From Paramacrobiotus metropolitanus (taxonomy: Eukaryota > Tardigrada > Eutardigrada > Parachela > Macrobiotidae): 64,000 nt of DNA. Numbering within the stretch: the first letter of the stretch is position 1; each line of letters begins with the position of its first letter. Positions 12,120 to 24,243 of this stretch are shown piece by piece. Under the pieces are notes generated by a model. The model worked only from the letters and a program-made list of their open reading frames with translations, searched no databases and was not told the DNA's origin. The stretch lies in the NCBI RefSeq assembly GCF_019649055.1, contig NW_026570272.1, positions 954,087 to 1,018,086 of the forward strand, in the 5' to 3' direction. The position numbers and the translations under genes are program-made.

Positions 12120-12300
12120 ACGTGCAAAATTTTGTACCCGGACATTTCGCCACGAGACATTTCGCCACGAGGCATTTTGACGCTGGGACACTTCGGTCAG
12201 GGACTATTAGCATTGAGAGATTTTGGCTTTGCGACGTTTCAACGCAAGACGTACGTTTGGTCGCGGACACTTCGCCGCAAAAATATTCGACACGCTTAAT
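12120..12300 (+). repeat. Degenerate ACATTTCGCCACGAG repeat
   Basis: Several imperfect copies of a roughly 15-base unit (ACATTTCGCCACGAG, ACACTTCGGTCAGG, ACACTTCGCCGCAA) occur here. Related words (GACATTTCGTCGCAAG, GATATTCCGTCGTG, GATTTCGTCGCG) appear at 15450-15560, next to the right satellite array, so both are relics of one tandem repeat. Confidence 0.55.
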
Positions 12301-12329
12301 TTTCGCAGCTTTTCCGGGTTTCTTTTGAG

Positions 12330-12600
12330 GTTTCCTTAGGTCATTTAGGCTTCTTAGGTTATTCTAAATTATTCTTAGGTTGGTCTTAGGTTATTTTTAG
12401 GCTATTCTTAGATTTCTTAGGTTATTCTTAGGTTATTCTTAAGTTTCTTAGGTTATTCTTATTCAAACAACCTTTAATAAGTATCGTAGTACAAGTACAA
12501 ACTTAGTACCAAAACAGAACGTCATTATAACAGAAAAACTTCCTCTATGCTAGGTTATTCTTGGGTTTCTCAGGGTTTTCTTATGGTTCTTAGCCTTCTT
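12330..12600 (+). repeat. Degenerate AGGTTATTCTT microsatellite
   Basis: A run of TTAGGTTATTCTTAGG-type words, interrupted at 12470-12550 by unique sequence and resuming afterwards. It is low-complexity and non-coding. Confidence 0.7.
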
Positions 12601-12880
12601 TCTTTCATAGTTAGTTTTTTTTAGTTTGTCAGATATGACACAGAGCATTTAAACTTTTCGGAATTTTCTCACAGCCTAAACTCCCGAACCGGATGTCACG
12701 CGCACAAACTTTTTTCACGCCAATGAATGCAACTCGTCTGGCTACAGAATGTCATAAACCGAAAGCAAATGTGTATGGGAGTACGCGAAAGTGAACGTTT
12801 TCGTGCATGTCGACGAATTTTGTATCTTGTACTTGGCCATTTGGTACCATGTTCCCTTAAATACGATCATCAAAACCGTC

Positions 12881-15579
12881 CGTGTAGTGCTTGTCCAGTC
12901 TCTGTGCAGTACGAGACTACGGATCAGGCCAGCCGAATTAACGGCATCATGGTGGTGACATTAGTGTTCCAGGCGTTGGTTACCAGAAATTAATGCCTGT
13001 AATGAGAACGGAACCGACACCCCTGCCAACTGCTCAGTGCTTGAGCTGTCGAACGCATAGAATTACATTTACTGGGAAAGGGCCATCAATGTAACAAAAA
13101 GTGAATTCGCGTTATACTAATTAAAATGATGCATAGCATTGCCCAAAAGGTCACACTTTCCAGTGACCAACCCTACGGGAAAACGGGTACCTGCGTGACC
13201 ACCAATCAGGCCTGTTAATTAGACGGAAGTTACAGGATCTTCTAATAGTGTTCGTAGTTAGACCATATGAGAAGGAAACCGTTGGTCCGTTACCAATGCC
13301 TAACGCAGATGCTCATACTTTAGTTGCTAAATGAACAGAACCGTGCCAAAGCTCACTATGCAGCGGCCAAGCCTATTTAATATAGGGACCGGTTGCCATT
13401 ACCCAAGATAAACAGCCTACATTATCACTGCCCTTTGATCATTATAGCACTGGTTCAAACAAGCTGAAACTGATGGCATTTACGGTTTTGTTTCATATTT
13501 TTGGCTATTCTTACCAACAATTATTTGGCAGAAGCGCTCCATGCAATCCGTACAAATTTACAAAGTTAATGTCAGATTCACAGTTCACCAAAAGCAGCTG
13601 GCAGCTGCAAAGTAAAATAACACCCGATGGTGCAAAACCTTGTGATTATTTGCCATCGAAGTTACCGGTAATAAATTGAATTGTGAGAAAAACCATGGAA
13701 AACCTTCGGTCACCGCTCCGCAGGAAACAATTCCGCAGAAGATAGTTCTGGGCGGAAGATGAGAATCCGAATGTATGCCGTATCGTGAAGCCTCAATCAT
13801 TTCATTAAAGCATTTGGCATTTTAACTTGTGTAATGTGTATATATCGAATCAAAATATTATTATACAGTATCTACTTTCTTGAATTCATATATAATTAGT
13901 GGCCGCAAGAGCATCTGAGACAGAACTAAAGTCTAAAGCGTGCGAAGGCCTATCAATTGTGGTGATGATTTTGACGATACGTACGAAAAATAAAATTTCT
14001 GGTTTTCTGGCCTTGAACGCTGTTCTTAACGTGTACTGAATAAGCATTTAGACTAGGTAGATGAAACACAATGTGAACTTTACTTCCACCGTTTGCAAAC
14101 TGTCTGAGATATGGGGAACCTTTAATTTTGGAGACGTGGCTTTCACAGAATATCTCACGACGCCGCGTTTAGTAATGCGGTTTTGCAGCAAGGCGATTAG
14201 ACTGTGTATAAGCGTAAGCGTAAAGATTCATTTAGACGCTGCGAAATTTAGATTACACGGCGTGTTTGGACAGGGTGTAAAAGGTGGCAGTGGGACATGC
14301 CGCCTTTGTTACTGGAACTAGCAGCTTACTGTTTAGCGGTAAAACATGGCAACTAGAAATTGGCAAGATATCATGTTTTCTAGTGCATTAAAAATTTAAA
14401 ATAGATTATAAGACCACAGTAATCTGAATTCGTTGTTCTTCTCAATATTGTTTATTGAACGGCAGGCAGGTAACCCATTAAAAGCTAGGATCGAAATCTA
14501 GCATGGGAATTAATCATCACGATGCCTGTTATTAAGCCAGGTTAATTAGAGCAAAAGCCATTAATGCAAAGAGAAGGAAGCAAAGAGTATTAACAAAGGA
14601 AGGCAATCAAGTTATGCTAACATGTTTTAGTGCATTACGAAAAACAGCAGGCCAACTGCTACTAAGGATGTCGTTTCCGGCCTCGGTTAGCTGGCTCATA
14701 ACGTTGGTCGGCCTCCATGCCAATGTGGACATCCCCGTCCTTGTCCTTCCCTGTCCTTCGATGAAGGTCCTGTTTCCGCTTCAAAGGCTGTACGGTTTCG
14801 CATGCTGCTTTACGACGACCATTTCGCTGAGGTAGTGGGGCAGTTGGAACTTGTATCATCTAACTAATCATCAGCATCCGAAGGTTCAGATCACACTAAT
14901 CATCAGCATCCAAAAGTTCAGTTCTTTCGAAATATCTTCATGTACAATATATGCTCTACGTTTTTTCGAAGGATGTAGCGCTGCGTATGCATGCGTCCTA
15001 AAGATAACTACGTACGTACGTATCATTTTCTTATTTCACCAAACACGGATAGAACTGAGAATCAAACACACAGAACTTATCACTAGCGGTGGTTGCGAAC
15101 TACATCATTGCACGAGCGCGAGCGCCAGTACCACTGGAACATGGTATTGGGATTGTAGAATTGTAAAAGCGTGACGTACGCTCTTCGTGGCGTCAGACAA
15201 ATTTTATGCTCTTGACGAAGACTTATTGCAGCATGTCGCGCTTCGCGCTCGGTGCAAAAAACGTGCAAATGTATTTATCGAGAAAGATAAATATTGACAG
15301 AATGTAACCTGCGCAAATGCTTGAGAAAACGTTAGAAAATTGCGCAAATGCAGGAAAAAATGCACGACAGGGTGTGACACTACAGGCCAATAAAAGAACC
15401 ATAGCAGGATCGCACCGCGGTATTTCGTCGAGCAGGGCATTAGGTTGCAGACATTTCGTCGCAAGTCTTATCGCGGAGCTTCGATCGTCACGGAACATAG
15501 ATTTTACAGCGCAAGATATTCCGTCGTGTGGCCGTTTTCGGCGCAAAGAGATTTCGTCGCGTCGCAGCCGTCGCGGCAG
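12881..15579. other. Interior of the Foldback-like unit, right part
   Basis: No gene was recognised. Short frames of 60-100 codons look random. A direct repeat of about 26 bases (AATCATCAGCATCC core) lies at 14860-14920. From 15400 the ACATTTCGTCGC-type relic leads into the satellite. Confidence 0.5.
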
Positions 15580-18500
15580 GTATGCATAACTGCGGCATAC
15601 GCAGTGTCGCGGTGCATCGCGGCTATATACAGGCGTCACGGCCATCGCGGCGTCGCGGTAGGTATGCCAACTTGCGGCATACGCAGTGTCGCGGTGCATC
15701 GCGGCTATATACAGGCGTCGCGGCCATCGCGGCGTCGCGGTAGGTATGCCTACCTGCGGCATACGCAGTGTCGCGGTGCATCGCGGCTATATACAGGCGT
15801 CGCGGCCATCGCGGCGTCGCGGTAAGTATGCCTACCTGCGGCATACGCAGTGTCGCGGTGCATCGCGGCTATATACAGGCGTCGCGGCCATCGCGGCGTC
15901 GCGGTAAGTATGCCTACCTGTGGCATGCAGTGTCGCGGTGCATCGCGGCTATATACAGGCGTGGCGGCCATCGCGGCGTCGCGGTAGGTATGCCTACCTG
16001 CGGCATACGAAGTGTCGCGGTGCATCGCGGCTATATACCGGCGTCGCGGCCATCGCGGCGTCGCGGTAGGTATGCCTACCTGCGGCATACGCAGTCTCGC
16101 GGTGCATCGCGGCTATATACAGGCGTCGCGGCCATCGCGGCGTCGCGGTAGGTATGCCTACCTGCGGCATACGCAGTGTCGCGGTGCATCGCGGCTATAT
16201 ACAGGCGTCGCGGCCATCGCGGCGTCGCGGTAGGTATGCCTACCTGCGGCATACGCAGTGTCGCGGTGCATCGCGGCTATATACAGGCGTCGCGGCCATC
16301 GCGGCGTCGCGGTAGGTATGCCTACCTGCGGCATACGCAGTGTCGCGGTGCATCGCGGCTATATACAGGCGTCGCGGCCATCGCGGCGTCGCGGTAAGTA
16401 TGCCTACCTGTGGCATGCAGTGTCGCGGTGCATCGCGGCTATATACAGGCGTCGCGGCCATCGCGGCGTCGCGGTAGGTATGCCTACCTGCGGCATACGC
16501 AGTGTCGCGGTGCATCGCGGCTATATACAGGCGTCGCGGCCATCGCGGCGTCGCGGTATATGCCTACCTGTGGCATGCAGTGTCGCGGTGCATCGCGGCT
16601 ATATACAGGCGTCGCGGCCATCGCGGCGTCGCGGTAGGTATGCCTACCTGCGGCATACGCAGTGTCGCGGTGCATCGCGGCTATATACAGGCGTCGCGGC
16701 CATCGCGGCGTCGCGGTAGGTATGCCTACCTGCGGCATACGCAGTGTCGCGGTGCATCGCGGCTATATACAGGCGTCGCGGCCATCGCGGCGTCGCGGTA
16801 AGTATGCCTACCTGTGGCATGCAGTGTCGCGGTGCATCGCGGCTATATACAGGCGTCGCGGCCATCGCGGCGTCGCGGTAGTATGCCTACCTGCGGCATA
16901 CGCAGTGTCGCGGTGCATCGCGGCTATATACAGGCGTCGCGGCCATCGCGGCGTCGCGGTAGGTATGCCTACCTGCGGCATACGCAGTGTCGCGGTGCAT
17001 CGCGGCTATATACAGGCGTCGCGGCCATCGCGGCGTCGCGGTAGGTATGCCTACCTGCGGCATACGCAGTGTCGCGGTGCATCGCGGCTATATACAGGCG
17101 TCGCGGCCATCGCGGCGTCGCGGTAGGTATGCCTACCTGCGGCATACGCAGTGTCGCGGTGCATCGCGGCTATATACAGGCGTCGCGGCCATCGCGGCGT
17201 CGCGGTAGAGTATGCCTACCTGCGGCATACGCAGTGTCGCGGTGCATCGCGGCTATATACAGGCGTCGCGGCCATCGCGGCGTCGCGGTATATGCCTACC
17301 TGTGGCATGCGGTGTCGCGGTGCATCGCGGCTATATACAGGCGTCGCGGCCATCGCGGCGTCGCGGTATGCCTACCTGCGGCATACGCAGTGTCGCGGTG
17401 CATCGCGGCTATATACAGGCGTCGCGGCCATCGCGGCGTCGCGGTAGTATGCCTACCTGTGGCATGCAGTGTCGCGGTGCATCGCGGCTATATACAGGCG
17501 TCGCGGCCATCGCGGCGTCGCGGTAGGTATGCCTACCTGCGGCATACGCAGTGTCGCGGTGCATCGCGGCTATATACAGGCGTCGCGGCCATCGCGGCGT
17601 CGCGGTAGGTATGCCTACCTGCGGCATACGCAGTGTCGCGGTGCATCGCGGCTATATACAGGCGTCGCGGCCATCACAGCGTCGCGGTAAGTATGCCTAC
17701 CTGTGGCATGCAGTGTCGCGGTGCATCGCGGCTATATACAGGCGTCGCGGCCATCGCGGCGTCGCGGTAGGTATGCCTACCTGCGGCATACGCAGTGTCG
17801 CGGTGCATCGCGGCTATATACAGGCGTCGCGGCCATCGCGGCGTCGCGGTAGGTATGCCTACCTGCGGCATACGCAGTGTCGCGGTGCATCGCGGCTATA
17901 TACAGGCGTCGCGGCCATCACAGCGTCGCGGTAAGTATGCCTACCTGTGGCATGCAGTGTCGCGGTGCATCGCGGCTATATACAGGCGTCGCGGCCATCG
18001 CGGCGTCGCGGTAAGTATGCCTACCTGTGGCATGCGGTGTCGCGGTGCATCGCGGCTATATACAGGCGTCGCGGCCATCGCGGCGTCGCGGTAGGTATGC
18101 CTACCTGCGGCATACGCAGTGTCGCGGTGCATCGCGGCTATATACAGGCGTCGCGGCCATCGCGGCGTCGCGGTAGGTATGCCTACCTGCGGCATACGCA
18201 GTGTCGCGGTGCATCGCGGCTATATACAGGCGTCGCGGCCATCACAGCGTCGCGGTAAGTATGCCTACCTGTGGCATGCAGTGTCGCGGTGCATCGCGGC
18301 TATATACAGGCGTCGCGGCCATCGCGGCGTCGCGGTAGGTATGCCTACCTGCGGCATACGCAGTGTCGCGGTGCATCGCGGCTATATACAGGCGTCGCGG
18401 CCATCGCGGCGTCGCGGTAGGTATGCCTACCTGCGGCATACGCAGTGTCGCGGTGCATCGCGGCTATATACAGGCGTCGCGGCCATCGCGGCGTCGCGGT

Positions 18501-18745
18501 AAGTATGCCTACCTGTGGCATGCAGTGTCGCGGTGCATCGCGGCTATATACAGGCGTCGCGGCCATCGCGGCGTCGCGGTAGGTATGCCTACCTGCGGCA
18601 TACGCAGTGTCGCGGTGCATCGCGGCTATATACAGGCGTCGCGGCCATCGCGGCGTCGCGGTAGGTATGCCTACCTGCGGCATACGCAGTGTCGCGGTGC
18701 ATCGCGGCTATATACAGGCGTCGCGGCCATCACAGCGTCGCGAAC
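15580..18745 (+). repeat. 82-bp satellite array, right arm (about 38 copies) with higher-order variants
   Basis: Near-identical units of 82 bp alternate with slightly shorter ones in which the CTGCGGCATACGCAG segment is replaced by CTGTGGCATGCAG. Short units recur every three to four copies. A further variant with CATCACAGCG in place of CATCGCGGCG recurs at about 17670, 17918, 18240 and 18731. This indicates amplification in blocks of several units. The near-palindrome GTAGGTATGCCTAC is present once per unit. Confidence 0.92.
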
Positions 18746-18824
18746 GTGGCCGCGACTTTCGCGCGATAAAAGTTTGGTACCGATTGAGCCAGTTCTACAA
18801 GGTAGACACACGACGATTACTCCG

Positions 18825-18915
18825 GCTACTAGTACCGTATCGTTATCCATCCAATGCAAAGCTTCAATCCATCTTTCGTGGGCAGTGGCTGCATTTCTGA
18901 ACGCAAAAGTGTTGC
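18825..18915 (-). pseudogene. HSP70 C-terminal fragment, reversed
   Basis: The minus strand reads a short peptide ending HWMDNDTV. It corresponds to QWMDNDTV at the end of the HSP70 pseudogene near 3235-3250, with further matching bases on both sides. The fragment lies immediately outside the right end of the Foldback-like unit. It is too short to be functional. Confidence 0.6.
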
Positions 18916-18959
18916 GCAACAATCGCCTAAGCGGCATTTTGTAGACTAATGAACTAAAA

Positions 18960-19200
18960 TTACGATTCCCATGTCGTCGCTGTTCCTCAAGCAAGTCCGC
19001 ACCGCAGAGATGGGTATCAAAATGGCACAGGGAAGTTTTCACTTTGCGAAGGTAAGAATATTAAGGCTCTTACTCCGAAACCATATCTAATGCCATGCGG
19101 CCCATGCCGTATCAAGATATTCTAAACGTTTTATTTCATTTCAGGAGCGGACTGCCGCTAGCAATCGGCTACAAATTTAATAAACACAAAGTGTACGGGC
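18960..19200 (+). repeat. Diverged duplicate block, copy 2 (partner at 5235-5600)
   Basis: Same orientation as copy 1. It contains a possible short exon beginning with ATG at 18971 and ending at a GAAG|GTAAGA donor near 19052. A TTTCATTTCAG acceptor at about 19134-19144 follows. No protein family was recognised. Confidence 0.45.
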
Positions 19201-19415
19201 AAAGTCGGAAAAACCATAATTATAGTTTGCTCATACAGATTTATAGCTCATATCTGCACAATCTGCAAAGCCAGCGCTCCGCAAATAACCAGAGACTATC
19301 AATGCTCAGCACGCTGCGTTAATTAGTTATCCACCAACGTGCCTAAGAAGGCCAGTTTGCGTGGGCGACATTCAGTACTTCAGCAATGCAGGTCAGAAAT
19401 TGTGGCCGTCCGGAT

Positions 19416-19777
19416 CTATAAAGGCACGGCAGCCCACGTTACGGTAAGAGAAATCGCTGACGAAGCCGGAGCGATGGTGAAAACGGCAACAGTTATTAAA
19501 AAGCTGCCGAGCCGAAAGCTGATCTGCTGGGTCGGTCTCATTGTAGGGTTCACACCGCCGGTGCCTTGAGCAGTGTTGGCGCTCAGACTGCTGGGCTGGG
19601 TTTTTTTGCCATCGGCTTGATGGTCGGCCTTGTTAATGCTCTGAGCAGAGCCTGTGCCACCGACGGATGCTTGACCGGCACCGGCAGCATCGCCTTGCGC
19701 TTGGTCTTGCGACTGGAATGCGCTTTGATCTTGAGAACCTTGCTGGCCGAACGACGAACCTTGGTTATTAAACCTGC
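19416..19777 (-). pseudogene. Isolated Gln/Gly/Ser-rich exon, possibly a gene fragment
   Basis: A minus-strand open frame starts after a TTTATCTTAG acceptor at 19778. It encodes a Gln, Ser, Ala and Gly-rich segment (SQDQSAFQSQDQAQGDA and similar) followed by a hydrophobic stretch. Codon use looks protein-like, but no matching upstream or downstream exon was found within 2 kb. It may be a fragment of a low-complexity secreted or disordered protein, or chance. Confidence 0.3.
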
Positions 19778-19799
19778 CTAAGATAAACACACACATTTT

Positions 19800-22700
19800 C
19801 CTGTATCAGGGTTTTACTGCGAAAAACTGCTTTGTTATGAGATTCAGAAAGCTGGCTCACCGAATTCTCGTGAAAAACCTCCGACGACAAAAATGAGAAG
19901 GAGACTTGAAACAGTTTGGCGAAACATTGTGGACAAATAGGAAACAACCACTAAAGAAACATGTCGAAAGGCAGAATAGTTTTATACTAAGGCCTAAGCT
20001 AAAACACCCATATACTCCGATAAAACAATTTTTTGGCACGAACTCTTATTTACAGGCAGGTGCAGTTGTTCGAAATTCAACTTTTCAAGTCACACGTCCG
20101 GTGACGTCCCCAAAAATATACAAATGAAGCAATGCATGCAGCAGCTGACAAAACATCAGCAGTGAGCAGTCAGCACTGCCTAGGGATATTATTGAGACAA
20201 TTTTTTGTAATTTTTGACAGCAAAAAACTTTGTTGCCGACGAATACGGATTTTTCTCGACAGACCTGAAAATGTTGCACTTGCGACTCGAAGATACTGTA
20301 ATCAATATCATGCAATGCATCATATGGCTCACGTCCATTTTCACTACGACTTATAATTATGGAGGTGAGCCAATTCTTTTGTCACGCTGTACCAATCAAC
20401 TGTTTACAAACAACTACTGTTAAATCATCTTTTCAAACAGCCCCACAGACGTCAAACACCTCCGAGAAATAGCTTTAACAAGCCATGAGAGCGTTTTATG
20501 TTTTAAGGAAATAAAAACTACTAGAATACGTACATTATTTTCGGTACCGGTAGATCTGCAAGTATACACACTTAAAGATTTATTTGTCGGTAAGCAGCAA
20601 ACTACCGCCTCCAGTAAATGCGTAGTATATTTTATTATGCACTATAGTCAAATTTCTTTGTCAGTGTGTGGAAAAAATAACTTTTTTAACCGAAAATACT
20701 AGTTTTCGGTTATGTAATTTTTAGTCCGAAATCTGTCAAGTCCGCGAAAAAACGCGGCGCAAGTAATAAATAATTAAAAAGAGGGAAGGTGATACGTGGC
20801 AGTGGAACTCAGTAACTGAATGTACAGTACATATCTTAACCTTAATGGAGTCCGAGAATAGGTGAAACCCGGCATTGCAATATCTTACAAAATTCCACAA
20901 GGTCAAGAAAACATGTGGCCGGATAGCACTGTAACAGACTAATTTTTTTTAAATGTGGTGCCTGTAGCTTTTTCACAATATGGAGTGCGAGCATTAAAAT
21001 TGAAAAGGGGCCGGTGCCAATAGTAAAACGGGGTTCTAAAGGGGTGCCTGTAGTAAACGGAGGTGGAAGGGGGTGCGTATAGCTATTTCCTTAATATTTT
21101 GCTCAAGTCAGTAAAGCCCAATCTACACATCATAAGGATTAAGTGCTACCTGCTGGTGTCTAGTCCGGTAATTCATTCCGGATGACCCTACCCGGCCGCT
21201 ACCATCCTGTCGCCGCCGGTAACATCTGAATGCCAGGGAACGGCATAAACGCGACGCTCTCCCCTTGGCCAGTAAAGCGGATAAACGGGAACAACCCAAA
21301 CTCCTCAGAAGTATTTCCTTAACCGTCAAACAGCTGTCTTAACTGCACTCTAATCTGTCTGCCGGCACTTGTTATACACGGCTGGAGCAGGCCGCTCCTC
21401 TCAAGTGGAGCAAGATTAACGCTCCATTTACCCCTTTACGAGTGCTGGCCAAGAGGGAAGAAACTCACACTCCCATTCCTGTTGTAATCTAATCCGCGGG
21501 ATTGATTACAATCCACTTCGGGGCTGTGCCGCTGTATCGCTACCACGAAGACCGGCTGATATATTGCCCATTGCGCCGTGGTGAGATGCATTAAGATAAC
21601 AGCAATTACGGACGATCCCTTTCATCTGACGGCCATTTGATATCCTCTCGCGTGTAAGCCGTGTGCGTAATCGTGCGGTTTCGCACATAATCCCCGCACT
21701 GCAGATTGACGCCAATTACGCTGATATTGCAGACGGCCAGCGCGGAAGTGAGGGGAAAAGTTTGGACTGATATTATTGTCCTTGCAAGAGTATCATATTG
21801 CTCGTCTTGATAATTTCTAAGAAAAAGCGTAACGCAGTTCTTAGAAAATCCCGGAAAGCCTTGTGATAATGGTCTGCTTAAATACGGAAAAAAGTTTTCG
21901 CTTTAATCACTGTTATTTTGACCGCGAGCAATGGATGCCAGTGTGTGTTTTCGCTTAGCCGCCTCCTTGGTGAATTGTGCGCACGCAATTATGGTGAGTG
22001 ATAAGTTGAAATTTCCAGGAAATGTCGGTGAGTCAGCTCTTACGACAAACTGATATTTAGGGGAAACTGTTTATCGTGAGCAGTTGATGTAGTCGCATGT
22101 TTTTGGCGAATTGTCTTGTTCCAAAGTACAAGCTCAGTGATTTTTTTTCGCGTAAAGATACAGCGAGAAATACAAAATAATGGGTAACGCTAATCTCCAT
22201 CCTACGGCCCGCCAGGCCACTCATTTTGCGCGTTATGTCATCTTAGGTGCATTTGGCATGGCTGGTTGGTACATGTCAAATATTGATATGTTATAAACAT
22301 CTTATCATAAAACCAAAGAATTTAGTGATCGAATTTTTTTTTATTGTCTTAATTCATGTATACTTCTATCTATCGTTGCGATAAGTGCTGGCTGCTCTCC
22401 ATGCGCCAGCATGGTGCTTAATATGTTCTATGCACATGTATCTTTATGAAAGAAATTAATCACAGGGCTTGTACACATGTTAAGTGACTTCACGCTAAAC
22501 TCCTTTCACAAAACGGTTTGTTCTCCAGCTGCCATTACCTGCGGTACGCCCGACACCTCCCCGTGATTTGATTGCCCCGCGCTGATTTGCACAATCGATA
22601 CGACATCTCGTGCGCAACCAGCAGCCGTAAAAATTCCTCTGTGGCCCCGGAGAATTACGGTACAATCGTTCTCGCCCCGGCGACTAATTTTCTGCCAGAT

Positions 22701-24243
22701 CCGGGATAATTTTACCTGGATGATATTGCACCGGCCGGAAACGCGTGCGAATCGCCGTTATGGATACGTAATTTCTGTACCGTATTGTGAGTCGGGAATA
22801 CAGATTGGCCTCCGGTCTAAACCTCGCTCGGGTGAGCGTGCCGCAATTGCTATATTGCATAAATCAGAATCCAATTAGGTAAATGATCGTGGCAGTCAGT
22901 TATTGATCTCCTCTCTCTGGTCTCTGTGTTTCCCGCCCACCCGCAACATCTCGGCTGACAAGGAAGATATGTACAGCGTCTTGTTAATCAGCCATGTTCA
23001 CTCTGCCGAGATTTACCGGGTGATCCGAAGCCGGAGGATGGCGAATACCGTTCTTAATTAACTATTTTATATCTGCCGGCTTTTTTTCCATATTTCCACG
23101 CAAGCCGTGCCCTTGTGTCTTATCTGTGTGTTTACGAAAAAACTCAGTCTGTACTCGGCTTGCTGTTGAAAATGTCTTTTACTTACTCAACAATATTTAT
23201 CAGCATTAATCGTCGGAAGTGCGTTAATTCATTCAAGCAGAAGTTACAACTATTCTTCTGCTTGGCCGGCTAATAATATTCAATGCGTCAACATTGGATG
23301 TCCATCATTCATCGGGCCATCTCCATTAACATTCGGCGCTTCGTGTGTCCGGCGTAATTGCTCACACTGACGATTATGGCCCGCCGTGCGACGACAAGGA
23401 GAGAGTAATTTTACGGAGCACTGTCATCTGAGCATTGTGTTTGTCTGTCAAGTGCCGGTGATGATCCATAAATCATAACACGCCACACAAGAAGACAAAT
23501 CGCGGTTGTTGATGAGACTTGTGGTAAGTGCGCCAATATTACCGGCTATTTTCAGCAGTAGCGATCATATATTTTTAAAAATTATTTCTCTTAACACTGG
23601 TATCGTGTTGACTCGTGTAACATGAGCCCGAAGAGAGCGCGAGAAAGAGCGGCTTACTAATTTGGACAAGCTCTTCATTATCCACTTCGACAATGTGATG
23701 TAATCTGGCAGCGACAAGCGACAGTAACAAACCCGACAGTTTTCTTCGTATTTTCTTTTAATCGCAGCCTGCACAGTGTGTGTACTCAAGCCGCAGTTGT
23801 GTGTATATCACAGGGCTGGCGATCATGGCACCGCCTGTAATTAAAAATCAACCATCAAGTTCCATCTGATTATCGTCAATGATGGTCCCTGGAGGATTGC
23901 CGTGTATGCAGCGCTTATCTGCCCTACAACACCACTTCCTGTTGACGCCAAACTCCGCCCTTTAACCCAGCCAATTCCCCCGCGACATCGCCGCAACATA
24001 TGGGCCCATTAACGGCCGCAATCCACAGCGGACCGGTTGCTGCACAGCACTCTGTACAGAAAACATACACCGCGTCTAATTACCCCAACAGGCAGCAGCC
24101 ATGACCAGGATCGGATTACTCTGAATGTATAATTATCTCCGGGATCCTGATTACCAACCCCGGAGTAAATCAGCGTGTGTGTAGTGTGAGTATAGTTCGG
24201 TGTGGATAACATTTCCTATATAAACACCACTATCGCCGCCAAC
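19800..24243. other. Long gene-free stretch upstream of the GnRH-type receptor
   Basis: No convincing exon was found. A small hairpin (AACCGAAAA, 20688-20696 / 20703-20711) is present. From about 21100 the sequence becomes more GC-rich and complex, without repeats. That is compatible with the 5' non-coding and cis-regulatory region of the receptor gene that starts at 24244, but I see no specific site I can name. Confidence 0.4.

Larger units (their letters stand above)
11690..12880. repeat. Inverted paralogous pair inside the Foldback-like unit
   Basis: The minus strand of about 11720-11900 and the plus strand of about 12670-12860 are diverged copies. Both carry CCGAACCGGATGT, CTGGCTACAGA.TGTCATA, GCGAAAGTGAA and TTTCGTGCATGT in the same order. 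A third short match (GCATTTAAACTTTT) appears in direct orientation at 11962 and 12646. Both copies could encode VRESERFRAC, but the frames are short and probably only reflect a shared ancestor. Confidence 0.65.
8850..18791. mobile_element. Foldback-like element: 10-kb unit with inverted ends made of 82-bp tandem repeats
   Basis: The outer ends 8850-8870 and 18771-18791 are 21-bp inverted repeats with one mismatch. Just inside each end is an array of the same 82-bp unit, in one orientation at 8890-9530 and in the opposite at about 15580-18745. Long inverted repeats built of tandem subrepeats are the hallmark of Drosophila FB (Foldback) elements. No transposase reading frame was found inside, so any mobility would depend on another element. 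Homology seems to extend a little outside the 21-bp ends (an ACTAGT word about 40 bp out on both sides), so the true borders are uncertain. Alternatively, these are two independent satellite blocks in opposite orientation. Confidence 0.5.

Noticed and set aside
15580-18745. CRISPR-like array
   Set aside because: Units are contiguous 82-bp copies without unique spacers, and the host is a eukaryote.
15223-18944. Many overlapping open frames of 65-193 codons in the right 82-bp array
   Set aside because: Same peptides in shifted frames on both strands, with no splice or promoter context; satellite artefacts.
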